Shown piece by piece: positions 50,501 to 52,183 of a stretch of DNA of 64,000 nucleotides. This stretch comes from Branchiostoma floridae (lineage: Eukaryota > Chordata > Leptocardii > Amphioxiformes > Branchiostomatidae). The notes below the pieces were generated by a model. The model was not told where the DNA came from. It did no database searches and was given only the letters and a program-made list of their open reading frames with translations. The translations under genes were made by a program, and so were the position numbers. Each line of letters starts with the position of its first letter. Position 1 is the first letter of the stretch. The stretch is from the NCBI RefSeq assembly GCF_000003815.2, contig NC_049988.1:7126423-7190422 (forward strand), written 5' to 3'.

Positions 50501-51055
50501 CTCCCATAAGTGGACCTACTGGCCATGAGCCAAAAATATCGAAGAATATTGATACACGAAGGATGAATTATCTGACTACACGTCCTAACCTTTATCCCCC
50601 CCCCCCTTCCCCTTGAACTTTGTGATCACTTCCTGAACTTTCACATTTTGAACGAGCAAAGAAATCACACACCTTATAATTAATATAAGCAACAGATGAC
50701 GCTCTTCATAAGCAACAGATTATAGAATTTAGTTTCATCTGTAGTTTCTTGATGTAAAGATGTGTTTTGAGTTACTGACAGACCTTTGCAACGCTCGAGA
50801 ATATGACAGCCACGGCCACGCCAACTTGAAAAGCGCGCCAGACTTGCGGGCATTTAAATTTTCACAACTTCAAAACTGTATAAAAGTTAACACAACAATC
50901 TCATGCATATAAAAATTAGATAGAAACGTTTATGAGTTCTTCAGAGTATATCAAGTCGCAGCTATCGGGTAGAAAATGAGCGAAACGGGCGTACTTCTGG
51001 TTTGAAGTCTGGGAAGCAGCAGACGATGTGCCATCTTCACAGCAGCAGACGCCAT
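694..51055 (-). CDS. SUGCT: SUGCT-type class III CoA-transferase, mitochondrial (gene span, 3' end outside window)
   Basis: SUGCT (succinyl-CoA:glutarate CoA-transferase) makes glutaryl-CoA in mitochondria during lysine and tryptophan breakdown. Seven exons on the minus strand join without frame breaks: 51055-50995, 49239-49176, 45075-45002, 32272-32187, 32024-31974, 2130-2010 and 785-694. All have GT donors and AG acceptors. The spliced protein starts with a basic presequence ([20 protein letters not shown], then RLFSS), continues with [18 protein letters not shown] and [14 protein letters not shown], then [43 protein letters not shown] and [11 protein letters not shown], ending at LLHITGPE. 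This order matches the N-terminal half of the family. The catalytic Asp of class III CoA-transferases lies in the later part and is not seen. Introns 3 and 5 contain three other genes. Other family III enzymes (formyl-CoA transferase, AMACR) are less similar. Confidence 0.88.
786..2009. other. SUGCT intron 6, nothing recognised
   Basis: This intron lies between SUGCT exons 7 and 6. It is AT-rich with no recognisable repeat ends, RNA gene or exon. Confidence 0.5.
2010..2130 (-). CDS. SUGCT: SUGCT exon 6
   Basis: It encodes [20 protein letters not shown] then [20 protein letters not shown]. The D-V-x-V-E-N-x-x-P-G motif and the P-x-L-I-x-C-S-I-T-G motif are hallmarks of CoA-transferase family III. 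The acceptor is TGTGCAG and the donor GTAATG; it ends in phase 1. Confidence 0.92.
2162..2417. repeat. Recent tandem duplication, period 128 bp
   Basis: The block at 2162-2289 is repeated at 2290-2417. Both copies carry CAGTCATTTATAATATCAGA and GGGAGAATACTGTAATTCAA. I saw about one substitution over the copied part, so the duplication is young or was collapsed by assembly. It lies just upstream of SUGCT exon 6 in intron 5. Confidence 0.85.
2690..2850 (-). mobile_element. tRNA-derived SINE (minus strand)
   Basis: On the minus strand the segment reads CCCTATAGCTCAACTGGTAG, a tRNA-type A-box region, followed by a degenerate T-arm-like stretch. The same head (CCCTGTAGCTCAATTGGTAG) occurs at 47260. 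The right arm is decayed. Confidence 0.6.
2851..5219. other. Intron 5 sequence with LINE-tail remnant
   Basis: Mostly anonymous. The segment near 3250-3300 (CACAACACACCAGCTTTGTAGGCACG) resembles the LINE 3' end at 5270-5300. Short open frames near 3612 and 4539 show no protein family features. Confidence 0.45.
5226..5580 (-). mobile_element. Truncated non-LTR retrotransposon, 3' end of ORF2
   Basis: The minus-strand frame 5578-5321 contains [15 protein letters not shown], then SLGSFKERL. This is the usual C-terminal tail after the reverse transcriptase of CR1/L2/jockey-type LINEs (F-x-P-R-T-I-x-x-W-N-x-L). It ends in a 3' tail and a TCTGTA hexanucleotide repeat near 5226-5248, as expected of a 5'-truncated insertion. 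No reverse transcriptase core remains. Confidence 0.75.
5581..8185. other. Intron 5 sequence, nothing firm
   Basis: No exon, RNA gene or complete repeat was recognised. The segment near 7750-7790 (GCATAACACACTAGTTTTC) may be a further LINE-tail remnant. Confidence 0.4.
8186..8584 (+). repeat. Interspersed repeat X, copy 1
   Basis: About 400 bp shared with 9753-10143 in the same orientation. Both have ACCATTGACAxGTCTT at the left, TAACTTGCCATATCACACAG inside and CCTCGGAGTG near the right. Identity by eye is roughly 80-85%. Family unknown. Confidence 0.75.
8646..9016. mobile_element. MITE with about 36-bp terminal inverted repeats (TA target)
   Basis: The left end AAGGCCACACCAATTTAATT is the exact inverse of the right end (AATTAAATTGGTGTGGCCTT), and the match runs about 36 bp inward. 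TA flanks both sides, as in Tc1/mariner-type insertions. A diverged relative appears at about 20775-21303. No coding capacity. Confidence 0.88.
9030..9260 (+). repeat. Interspersed repeat Y, copy 1
   Basis: Contains ACACCACATCATTCC, CCACCCTTGGTGCTGAAATG and GAAAGCATGCTGTCAGTAAA. The same block recurs at about 12680-12890 in the same orientation and inverted at about 11650-11815. Confidence 0.7.
9370..9650 (-). mobile_element. Lancelet-type tRNA-derived SINE (minus strand)
   Basis: Read on the minus strand, a B-box-like GGTTCGAAACC is followed by the body (TGAGTACCTAGCTTC, GGACGTTAAATGGAGGTCCA) and tail (ACCTTTCGAAAAAGAGTAAGGCATGCC). The same body is recognisable at 12960-13240, 11500-11640 and 47260-47510. 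The right part was lost or rearranged. Confidence 0.7.
9753..10143 (+). repeat. Interspersed repeat X, copy 2
   Basis: Same order of segments as 8186-8584. It has an internal deletion near the AAACGTTTACG segment and point differences throughout. Confidence 0.75.
10408..11480 (+). repeat. Interspersed repeat X, copy 3, split by a transposon
   Basis: Left part at 10408-10507 and right part at about 11436-11480 align with copies 1 and 2 but are separated by the 928-bp element at 10508-11435. The split identifies the insertion point and supports a TTGA target duplication. Confidence 0.7.
10508..11435. mobile_element. DNA transposon or large MITE with four copies of a 14-bp internal motif
   Basis: The ends are inverted: CTCGTTCTCATTGAAATGTCG at the left and CGACATTTAAATGAGAACGAG at the right. 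TTGA flanks both sides (10504-10507, 11436-11439). Inside, GTAACGTTTGTTAC occurs at 10693, 10856 and 11038, and inverted at 10677. No transposase frame was recognised. The repeated motif could be a transposase or host factor binding site; this is inference. Confidence 0.8.
11500..11640 (+). mobile_element. SINE tail fragment
   Basis: Contains GAACCCACCACACCTTTCGA, AAAAGAGTAAGGCATGCCCC and GTGTGTGATGG, the 3' body of the lancelet SINE seen at 13200 and 47440. The 5' tRNA-like part is missing. Confidence 0.65.
11650..11815 (-). repeat. Interspersed repeat Y, inverted copy
   Basis: Reverse-complement match to 9100-9260: CTGACAGCATGCTTTCATCA, CCTGGAAGGCATTTCAGCAC and CAAAGGTGGGC. With repeat X it shows that 8.1-12.9 kb is a nest of rearranged repeats. 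Confidence 0.7.
12110..12676. mobile_element. Fold-back MITE, nested ends
   Basis: The segment CCCCTTCACACGAGAAGGAA (about 12230) and following bases are inverted at about 12630-12672 (CATTCCGGCTCATTCG then CTCGTGTGAAGGGGG), giving an arm of about 45 bp. An outer left end with TAGGGCCTTCACACG lies at 12110. The site without insertion is visible at 9017-9055 (TTATTGAATAGACATT). No coding frame. Confidence 0.75.
12680..12890 (+). repeat. Interspersed repeat Y, copy 2
   Basis: Direct match to 9040-9250: GTGTGCTGCTGATCAAAA, ACACCACATCATTCCGCC and CCTTCCAGGGTTTGA. Confidence 0.7.
12960..13240 (+). mobile_element. Lancelet-type tRNA-derived SINE
   Basis: It starts with a tRNA-like head (GGGGTTCAGCTTAAAGC, then a degenerate B box GTTTGAGTCC). 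The body has AGGAAAGGCATTTAACACTA, TTTCCTCACTTCATGTGAAA, ATGAGTACCTGGCTTTG and GGATGCTAAATGGAGGTCC. The body matches other SINE copies in this window in the same order. Confidence 0.75.
13268..13627. mobile_element. MITE with CAGGGCTCGAAAT ends and repeated GTGCACCC
   Basis: The ends are CAGGGCTCGAAAT and ATTTCGAGCCCTG. CAGAT flanks both sides, suggesting a 5-bp target duplication. The body repeats GTGCACCC about eight times on one or other strand. A second copy lies at 47882-48224 and a decayed one at about 53985-54239. The ends resemble those of hAT-type MITEs, which normally make 8-bp duplications. Confidence 0.8.
13628..15683. other. Intron 5 sequence, nothing recognised
   Basis: AT-rich, with a T run near 14870 and scattered low-complexity. 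No exon, RNA gene or paired repeat ends. Confidence 0.4.
15684..15826. repeat. Fold-back hairpin, about 140 bp
   Basis: The left arm (CTGCTGGTTTGTTGATG, CAGGTTTTCTATTTTGTCTC-like) pairs with the right arm (GAGACAAAATAGAAAGCCTG, CATCAAAAACCAGCTGG) around a short loop near 15760. This is typical of a palindromic MITE; it could be transcribed as a long hairpin. Confidence 0.75.
16030..16430 (+). repeat. Tandem repeat, about 213-bp period
   Basis: AACTTCACGTTTTATGACGT at 16038 recurs as AACTTCACGTTTTATGACAT at 16250. The following bases repeat in the same order (CAGCGTGTCGTTA, TTCCTAAGCAC, TTTAGGCCCATTTCCTTTTT). Nearly two units. Confidence 0.75.
16431..17735. other. Sequence upstream of the neuropeptide gene
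   Basis: No exon or repeat ends were recognised. The last 200 bp are likely the proximal promoter; a TGACG half-CRE lies at about 17617, but its use is unproven. Confidence 0.4.
17742..17748 (+). promoter_or_regulatory. TATA-like box of neuropeptide gene
   Basis: TATTTAA lies 46 bp upstream of the signal-peptide ATG. An initiator-like TCACAGT follows 22-28 bp downstream of it. The spacing fits a focused promoter with a very short 5' UTR, unless an upstream non-coding exon exists. Confidence 0.5.
17794..17886 (+). CDS. Neuropeptide precursor exon 1 (signal peptide)
   Basis: Encodes [20 protein letters not shown] then [11 protein letters not shown]: basic n-region, hydrophobic core, and probable signal cleavage after VLG. 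It ends in phase 0 at a strong GTAAGT donor. An overlapping ATG frame at 17739 lacks such a pattern. Confidence 0.8.
17794..26113 (+). CDS. W-X6-W neuropeptide precursor (gene span, 4 exons)
   Basis: A secreted precursor of about 820 residues, predicted to be cleaved into many short peptides. Exon 1 gives a signal peptide (hydrophobic [14 protein letters not shown]). Exon 3 holds 20 copies of P-W-x-x-aromatic-x-x-x-W-V-x-G, and exon 4 holds a 21st. Exactly six residues separate the two Trp in every copy. Copies end in GKR or other mono/dibasic sites and are separated by acidic spacers (such as EDHEIDLR), a normal layout for neuropeptide precursors. A likely product is [18 protein letters not shown]-amide, after cleavage at LR and PGKR. 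The gene lies on the opposite strand inside SUGCT intron 5. I do not recognise the family. The W-X6-W spacing recalls protostome myoinhibitory peptides, but those end at the second Trp-amide. Exon 2-3 joining is uncertain. Confidence 0.85.
17887..19487. other. Neuropeptide intron 1, left part
   Basis: No exon or repeat ends seen. Near 19190-19250 there are short ATCCGGATAT palindromes in a degenerate repeat. Confidence 0.4.
19488..19833. mobile_element. hAT-like MITE in neuropeptide intron 1
   Basis: Ends CAGGGTTCAACA and TTGTCCAACCCTG are imperfectly inverted. Inside, ACTTGCCCGA recurs three times in similar form. No coding frame. Confidence 0.6.
19834..20774. other. Neuropeptide intron 1, middle
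   Basis: Around 20150-20300 a LINE 3'-tail remnant is likely (CATAACATACAAGCTTCACAG, GACTTGTCACACCTAACCTTG on the minus strand reads CAAGGTTAGGTGTGACAAGTC). Otherwise unremarkable. Confidence 0.4.
20775..21303. mobile_element. Diverged relative of the 8646 MITE
   Basis: Left segment AAATTTGGTTGTTGGTTCAC and right segment GTGAACCAACAACTAAATTGGTGTGGCCT are inverted to each other and related to the ends at 8646 and 9016. The right end lies only about 55 bp upstream of neuropeptide exon 2. Confidence 0.65.
21358..21486 (+). CDS. Neuropeptide precursor exon 2 (propeptide)
   Basis: Acceptor TTATTTCCCAACAG; phase 0. Encodes [17 protein letters not shown] then [18 protein letters not shown] and VRVTRGFG, a linker between signal peptide and repeats. 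Donor GTAAGT at 21487 gives a stop if joined to the clear acceptor at 22022. The overlapping donor GTAACG at 21491 (exon end 21490) keeps the frame open. An unseen small exon is also possible. Confidence 0.65.
21491..22022. other. Neuropeptide intron 2
   Basis: Ends in a good pyrimidine-rich acceptor (CTCTCCGTCTTTCTAATTGC up to TTGTTCAG). No extra exon is evident, but a small in-phase one cannot be excluded. Confidence 0.4.
22023..24148 (+). CDS. Neuropeptide precursor exon 3 (20 peptide copies)
   Basis: Starts after TTGTTCAG and stays open for 708 codons to a GTCAGT donor at 24149; without splicing it would end three codons later (VST-stop, 24160). Copies 1-7 and 18-20 are divergent ([49 protein letters not shown]). 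Copies 8-17 are near-identical [20 protein letters not shown] units. An acidic stretch without copies ([20 protein letters not shown] and on) lies between copies 17 and 18. Confidence 0.9.
22772..23745 (+). repeat. Coding tandem repeat, about 102-bp units, ten copies
   Basis: Ten units of 33-35 codons, each one peptide plus an acidic spacer. TTTGCCCATATGTGGGTGGG and AAGTCxAAGCCAGGAAAACG recur. Unit similarity suggests recent expansion or gene conversion in the middle of the array, while the flanking copies stay diverged. Copy number may vary between alleles. Confidence 0.9.
24149..25987. other. Neuropeptide intron 3
   Basis: AT-rich with two AATAAA hexamers. No paired repeat ends or exon seen. 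Confidence 0.45.
25988..26113 (+). CDS. Neuropeptide precursor exon 4 (21st copy, stop)
   Basis: Acceptor CTTATTTGCAG; phase 0 joins exon 3 to give [18 protein letters not shown]. It encodes [20 protein letters not shown], which keeps the W-X6-W spacing and a GK site, then a basic tail ending GTDFGF and TGA. Recovery of the motif after an in-phase splice is good evidence for this exon. Confidence 0.8.
   Translation, partial: SRGPRRPWTTWTKLWIGGTGKGERVARSIREDRRTGTDFGF
26114..27516. other. Neuropeptide 3' UTR and SUGCT intron sequence
   Basis: Probably begins as the neuropeptide 3' UTR. After about 26720 no gene, RNA or repeat end was recognised. Confidence 0.4.
26711..26716 (+). promoter_or_regulatory. 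Possible poly(A) signal of neuropeptide gene
   Basis: AATAAA about 600 bp after the exon 4 stop. Other AATAAA hexamers at 24843 and 25674 lie in intron 3 and could end a transcript that does not splice to exon 4. Confidence 0.4.
27517..27972. mobile_element. Tigger/pogo-like MITE
   Basis: Left end CAGTCAAACCTGTCTATAGC and right end GCTAATACAGGTTTGACTG are inverted. Internal GGTGGCCGCTATAG repeats also occur. CAGTCAAACCT ends are typical of Tigger-type pogo elements. About 456 bp, non-coding. Confidence 0.8.
28541..29015. mobile_element. mariner-type MITE
   Basis: Ends CAAGGGGTGATCAATAAGTT and AACTTATTGATCACCCCTTG are inverted and flanked by TA on both sides. Inversion continues to about 55 bp (AACAAGCACAACTCA versus TGAGTTGTGCTTATT). 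No transposase remains in the 475 bp. Confidence 0.9.
29040..29270 (-). mobile_element. SINE-related fragment
   Basis: Minus strand shows GGCATAACTGGTGTGTGTTG (A-box-like), a duplicated AACCAAGAGGTTC T-arm remnant and GGAAAGACACTTTACATGGC, as in the lancelet SINE body. The TCTTGGTTCTGAACC repeat is a local 17-bp duplication. Confidence 0.55.
29360..30676 (+). mobile_element. Hairpin-ended element A (HINE-like) with tRNA-like cargo
   Basis: Begins after a T run with a perfect 13-bp hairpin (GCGTTTCGTCGCC, loop CTCT). The arm end GACGAAACGCC recurs exactly at 30652-30662, followed by AGCTTTTTTTAAAAGC, a small stem-loop. The interior holds ATGG-type short repeats, a tRNA-like segment at 29817 and long T/C runs. 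The same layout with other arm sequences occurs at 35427 and 54859. The right limit is approximate. Confidence 0.65.
29817..29892 (+). pseudogene. Degenerate tRNA-like sequence (Arg-TCG-like)
   Basis: TACCTCAATTGGTAAAGT resembles a D-arm/A box, CTTCGGA could be an anticodon loop (TCG), and GGTTCGAAACC is a good B box. A T run follows, as for Pol III termination. The acceptor stem pairs in only about five of seven positions, and D and anticodon stems have mismatches, so a working tRNA is unlikely. Confidence 0.55.
30677..31973. other. Intron 5 sequence with degenerate GTACTG repeats
   Basis: No exon seen. Between about 31740 and 31945, ACAGTACT/AGTACTGT motifs recur at irregular spacing as a degenerate palindromic repeat. 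Confidence 0.5.
31974..32024 (-). CDS. SUGCT: SUGCT exon 5
   Basis: This 51-nt exon encodes [17 protein letters not shown], the family's S-I-x-x-x-L-K-x-x-x-G motif after the N-R-x-K-K block. The acceptor is TTTTCAG and the donor GTATGC; both ends are phase 0. The next exon is 29.8 kb away. Confidence 0.9.
32187..32272 (-). CDS. SUGCT: SUGCT exon 4
   Basis: The acceptor is TTTGCAG and the donor GTACGG. After the split Asp codon it encodes [20 protein letters not shown] then LSVNRNKK, a typical family block with a conserved N-R-x-K-K. The exon ends in phase 0. Confidence 0.9.
32836..32988 (+). repeat. Tandem duplication, 75-bp period
   Basis: GGTAGCTCCCCATAGACCAG through GTTAGTCAAATCAT is present at 32836 and 32911 with about one difference. 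It lies in SUGCT intron 3. Confidence 0.85.
33000..34717. promoter_or_regulatory. CpG-richer region upstream of THAP gene
   Basis: Parts of this region (33180-33470, 34550-34717) are richer in CpG than the surroundings and carry TGACGTCA-like sites (TGACGTCAGACAGC at 33315, ATGACGTCACCGCC at 34591). A promoter for the THAP gene is likely near 34600-34710. No exon was recognised before 34718. Confidence 0.5.
34718..35083 (+). CDS. THAP gene exon 1 (zinc finger)
   Basis: Encodes the full THAP domain, 122 codons. The ATG gives the canonical M-x-x-x-C start of THAP proteins. Donor GTACTA after CATCTAGAG, phase 0. Confidence 0.88.
34718..39678 (+). CDS. THAP-domain protein (gene span, 4 exons)
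   Basis: About 319 residues from exons 34718-35083, 38584-38667, 38818-38923 and 39275-39678, all in phase with GT-AG sites. Residues 1-95 form a THAP zinc finger: Cys5 and Cys10 ([10 protein letters not shown]), Trp33, C-S-A-H, then the AVPSIF box. THAP domains bind DNA and are shared by host factors and by P-element and Kolobok transposases. The middle is Ser/Thr/Glu-rich with T-V-G-T-Q-T. The C-terminal part has a strongly acidic Asp/Pro repeat ([12 protein letters not shown]), then FFVFWTCLL and a short Cys cluster. No transposase catalytic domain is present. The gene lies in SUGCT intron 3 and is convergent with the P2RX7-type gene. Confidence 0.82.
35806..36060 (+). repeat. Interspersed repeat Z, copy 1
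   Basis: Shares with 37985-38222 the order ATTGATCGCC, TTGTAGTATGTAxTATGGAG, CAATGTAAAAATxTTAA, GCAGGGG, TTGxTGAGATAT and GTCAGCCTGATTTGCA, at roughly 75% identity. Lies in THAP intron 1. Confidence 0.7.
36061..37984. other. THAP intron 1, middle
   Basis: AT-rich sequence; no exon, RNA gene or repeat ends recognised. Confidence 0.4.
37985..38222 (+). repeat. Interspersed repeat Z, copy 2
   Basis: Second copy of the repeat at 35806-36060, same orientation, 2.2 kb away. Both end near TGATTTGCA and lie inside element B. Confidence 0.7.
38584..38667 (+). CDS. THAP gene exon 2
   Basis: Acceptor GTATGTACCAG, donor GTAAGT, 28 codons, phase 0 at both ends. Encodes [20 protein letters not shown] then SNQSVATD. 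Confidence 0.7.
38818..38923 (+). CDS. THAP gene exon 3
   Basis: Acceptor TGTATTTAG, donor GTACAT, ends in phase 1. Encodes [20 protein letters not shown] then [15 protein letters not shown]. Confidence 0.7.
39275..39678 (+). CDS. THAP gene exon 4 (acidic repeat and stop)
   Basis: Acceptor TTTCAACAG; completes a Gly codon, then [20 protein letters not shown]. The Asp/Pro repeat spans about 39410-39510. The last 45 residues ([19 protein letters not shown]) look like a shortened Cys-containing tail. An extra splice near the end cannot be excluded. Confidence 0.72.
39679..40128. other. Space between convergent THAP and P2RX7-type genes
   Basis: 450 bp expected to hold both 3' UTRs. No canonical AATAAA pair is obvious on either strand. 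Confidence 0.45.
40129..40288 (-). CDS. P2RX7-type protein exon 3 (stop)
   Basis: Acceptor TTCATTTAG. Encodes [39 protein letters not shown] and ends YPPLD-stop. This is the end of the P2RX7-type domain. Confidence 0.88.
40129..41919 (-). CDS. P2RX7-type zinc-domain protein (gene span, 3 exons)
   Basis: A 222-residue protein made of exons 41919-41648, 40842-40606 and 40288-40129. The N-terminal 85 residues are acidic ([20 protein letters not shown]) and include YRYEPYLDE. The rest is the Cys-rich domain known from the cytoplasmic tail of the P2X7 receptor: N-T-E-W-C-S-C-G-H-C, E-C-V-C-C, G-C-I-T-x-[19 protein letters not shown], then [18 protein letters not shown] and [12 protein letters not shown]. 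There are no membrane segments or ATP-binding channel domain, so it is not a receptor. Stand-alone copies of this domain are known in invertebrates; function unknown. It lies in SUGCT intron 3. Confidence 0.88.
40440..40570 (+). repeat. Short tandem repeat in P2RX7-type intron 2
   Basis: About three units of roughly 50 bp with TTTTGAACAATTGATTGGTT, each carrying TTGATTGA runs. Confidence 0.75.
40606..40842 (-). CDS. P2RX7-type protein exon 2 (zinc-binding Cys)
   Basis: Acceptor GTTTCAG. Encodes [20 protein letters not shown] and the [20 protein letters not shown] segment. Without splicing a TAA follows at once; the donor GTAAGC at 40605 leads in phase to exon 3, which completes the domain. 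Confidence 0.88.
40843..41647. other. P2RX7-type intron 1
   Basis: No exon or repeat recognised. Confidence 0.4.
41648..41919 (-). CDS. P2RX7-type protein exon 1
   Basis: Acidic N-terminus and YRYEPYLDE. The frame is open upstream to 41997, but MSDDMDEV fits the acidic composition better than the upstream MIRRHV start. Donor GTAAGG, phase 2, splitting the Trp codon. Confidence 0.82.
41920..42436. promoter_or_regulatory. Upstream region of the P2RX7-type gene
   Basis: The first 80 bp carry CpG-rich sequence, including GTGACGTCATAGGTCACGTG near 41968 (CRE and E-box-like), a likely proximal promoter. The remainder is AT-rich. Confidence 0.5.
42437..42680 (+). mobile_element. tRNA-derived SINE
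   Basis: Head ATAGCCCAGTGGATAGAGTG is A-box-like. Body contains GTGTGGCCAAAAGGCTACAG and AATGGAGATGGGCGCCGCCC. The B box is decayed. No right-end duplication could be fixed. Confidence 0.55.
42681..42950. other. SUGCT intron 3 sequence
   Basis: Anonymous, between a SINE and a minisatellite. Confidence 0.4.
42955..43290 (+). repeat. CCCTAG-rich minisatellite
   Basis: Irregular tandem array of CCCTAGCCCTAGCCCAAGTG units with variants such as CCCTTG and CCTGGTCTTAG. It ends in CTAACCCTAACC, close to the vertebrate-type telomere repeat. The frames across it are not genes. Confidence 0.85.
43291..44480. other. SUGCT intron 3 with GTTGCAC-rich repeat
   Basis: Between about 43800 and 44215, AGGTTGCAC/GTGCAACCT motifs recur on both strands, resembling the body of the GTGCACCC MITE at 13268 but without clear ends. 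No exon. Confidence 0.45.
44485..44690 (+). repeat. CA-rich microsatellite region
   Basis: Two (CA)n runs at about 44490 and 44525 followed by interrupted CACACA/CATACA sequence to about 44690. Open frames here are artefacts of the repeat. Confidence 0.9.
44691..45001. other. SUGCT intron 3, end
   Basis: AT-rich sequence up to exon 3; nothing else seen. Confidence 0.4.
45002..45075 (-). CDS. SUGCT: SUGCT exon 3
   Basis: The acceptor is TTCACAG and the donor GTAATC. It encodes [18 protein letters not shown] followed by IKVERP, the CoA-binding N-terminal signature of family III CoA-transferases. The exon is in phase with both neighbours. Confidence 0.9.
45076..45890. other. SUGCT intron 2, part
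   Basis: No exon or repeat ends. A CG-rich patch near 45740 (GCCGGCCCCGCGGGAGGGGCC) contains a short palindrome. Confidence 0.4.
45895..46960 (+). repeat. Diverged tandem repeat, roughly 200-bp units, about six copies
   Basis: Recurring order: ACAAGCTTGAAAxTTTG, AGACCAGxAAAAC, GACAATCTAGAAGATTAAT, AATCAGCTCTCCAGAGTCC, AAATTGACC, GAAGCAAATCCTGTCTCATG and AAGCCAAATAAAAGTACT. Units are diverged and partly truncated. One junction (46287-46345) is a palindrome of CATGGAATCAAGCCAAATAAA. Confidence 0.75.
46961..47249. other. SUGCT intron 2, part
   Basis: Anonymous sequence. Confidence 0.35.
47250..47515 (+). mobile_element. Lancelet-type tRNA-derived SINE
   Basis: Head GTCCCTGTAGCTCAATTGGT (A box), then body AGAGATGTCCCTCGAATAGG, GTTAGATAAAGGTCCCATAA, GAACCCACCACACTTATTTC and AAAGAGTAAGGGTCTCATTC. 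Same order as the SINE at 12960. Confidence 0.75.
47882..48224. mobile_element. MITE with CAGGGCTTGAAAT ends (second copy)
   Basis: Left CAGGGCTTGAAAT, right TTTCGAGCCCTG, flanked by CATTT on both sides. The body repeats TGCAGG/CCTGCAC, like the GTGCACCC body of the 13268 copy. Confidence 0.8.
48350..48790 (+). repeat. Minisatellite, three units of about 160 bp
   Basis: Each unit carries TTGGAATAxTTGTGGGCAGG, CCAGGAAACCACAAAGCCAA, CACCTGTTTGGGTTATC and TTCAAGAATACCCACAAGGA, then ATTC repeats. Units at about 48360, 48520 and 48680. The 269-aa frame over it is not a gene. Confidence 0.85.
48785..49008 (+). repeat. (ATTC)n microsatellite
   Basis: Long run of ATTC grading into TTCC variants at 48900-49000. 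Confidence 0.95.
49176..49239 (-). CDS. SUGCT: SUGCT exon 2
   Basis: The acceptor is TTTCTGCAG and the donor GTAAGG. It encodes [20 protein letters not shown]. The [12 protein letters not shown] part is the conserved first strand of CoA-transferase family III (P-L-x-G-x-x-V-L-D-L-T). It begins with 2 nt and ends with 2 nt of split Arg codons, both of which complete correctly. Confidence 0.85.
49995..50059 (+). other. tRNA-like Pol III boxes in 5' LTR
   Basis: TGGTCGAACGG (A box) at 49995-50005 and GGTTCGAATCC (perfect B box) at 50049-50059, 54 bp apart, as in long-variable-arm tRNAs. Acceptor stem pairing is not found, so it is tRNA-like rather than a tRNA gene. Confidence 0.7.
50276..50340 (+). 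other. tRNA-like Pol III boxes in 3' LTR
   Basis: TGGCCGAACGG at 50276-50286 matches 10 of 11 positions of the A-box consensus TRGCNNAGNGG. GGTTCGAATCC at 50330-50340 is a perfect B box. Confidence 0.72.
50396..50994. other. SUGCT intron 1, start
   Basis: No exon seen; includes a C run near 50598. Confidence 0.4.
50995..51055 (-). CDS. SUGCT: SUGCT exon 1 (start codon, mitochondrial presequence)
   Basis: This exon encodes [20 protein letters not shown] and ends in phase 1 before a GTACGC donor. The leftover A joins GA of exon 2 to make Arg. There are no acidic residues and several Arg and Leu, as in a mitochondrial targeting peptide. The first ATG has A at -3 and G at +4; the in-frame Met8 is the alternative start. 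Confidence 0.75.
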
Positions 51056-52141
51056 TTTGATGACGACATCACAGCATACGTCATGACTGCAGTTCGCGTA
51101 ATATCAGATAGGGAGCGCCTACTACTGAAAATGCGCATCTGAGTTGATGAAAAAATATTGTTTTCCTCTGTTCTTTTGATATTTCGAGTTCACATAAGCT
51201 TGATACATCGATAGAAGACGGCTCTAAAGTCGATGCACTTAATCATTTCCTGATATTATTTCACCTAAGACGGAGTTATTATGCTATTTATACAATATCT
51301 CCATGGCTTGCCTTGTCCAAATTTCTTCAGAATATCAGGGTGGAGTTCTCTCTTTGTGACAAACGTTCTTTTCGACAACAATCGCAACATTCATTTCATG
51401 ATGCCATTATGTCATTGATAATGCAAGCTGCTATTATTGCCCCTTATATGATTATGAATATATGATTCAAGCTAATTTTTTAGAGCTATTAATCATTGAA
51501 GAGAATTCATTAACCATCACGATTATACAAGATGGCAATTAGTGTAGCGATCAATAGAATATGTCAAATATGAAGAAAAAAAAGCCCCCTTGACCGAAGG
51601 CAGTGTATTTACTATAAATCACAGGTTCCAATGCGTTTGTAAATGAAAAAAAAAAAAACTTCATTTTGGATAACGTTAACGAATGTCGTGAAAGTTCTTA
51701 TAGTTAGAATAGAAAGCAATTCTTTTACCACTTCTTTTTTTTTTCTGATATAACGTTAACGTTATATAATCAAGACAAGAATTTGTCCAAACGCAAAGCG
51801 TTATCAGTTGTACGGCTCGGACGGGATTTAATATGCACGACATCTCGGCCTATCCCCACATTGTCTGAGCTATTTATTCACCTAGCGACGGGCATATACA
51901 AGATTTGGGTCAATGCACTGTCACACACCTGTAACCTCCCCGAAATATTTCAATAAACAATTATAAATAACATAATTACTTACCGTTAATTTAAGAAATA
52001 TGTATTCAGTCTATTAACAAAGTGTTTTCGCACAAGATTTGCTTTGCAAAAGTGAAAAGAACGTTACGTTAGCGGAAATTATTACTGACAGGTGCTACCA
52101 GCTGGCGGGGGTTGGCTGATTCCTGGAACAGCCATTCCAAG
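51056..52141. promoter_or_regulatory. Head-to-head promoter region of SUGCT (-) and kinesin (+)
   Basis: Start codons are 1.1 kb apart on opposite strands. AACGTTAACG palindromes occur near 51677 and 51755 and CpG is frequent at both ends. No TATA box at a suitable distance from either ATG. Shared regulation is inference. Confidence 0.55.
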
Positions 52142-52183
52142 ATGGCGGAAAACGTGAAAGTTGCAGTTCGGGTTCGGCCTTTT
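52142..52183 (+). CDS. Kinesin exon 1
   Basis: Encodes [14 protein letters not shown], the first strand of the motor. AAGATGGCG is a good start context. It ends in phase 0 directly before ATATCCTTT. Confidence 0.88.
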
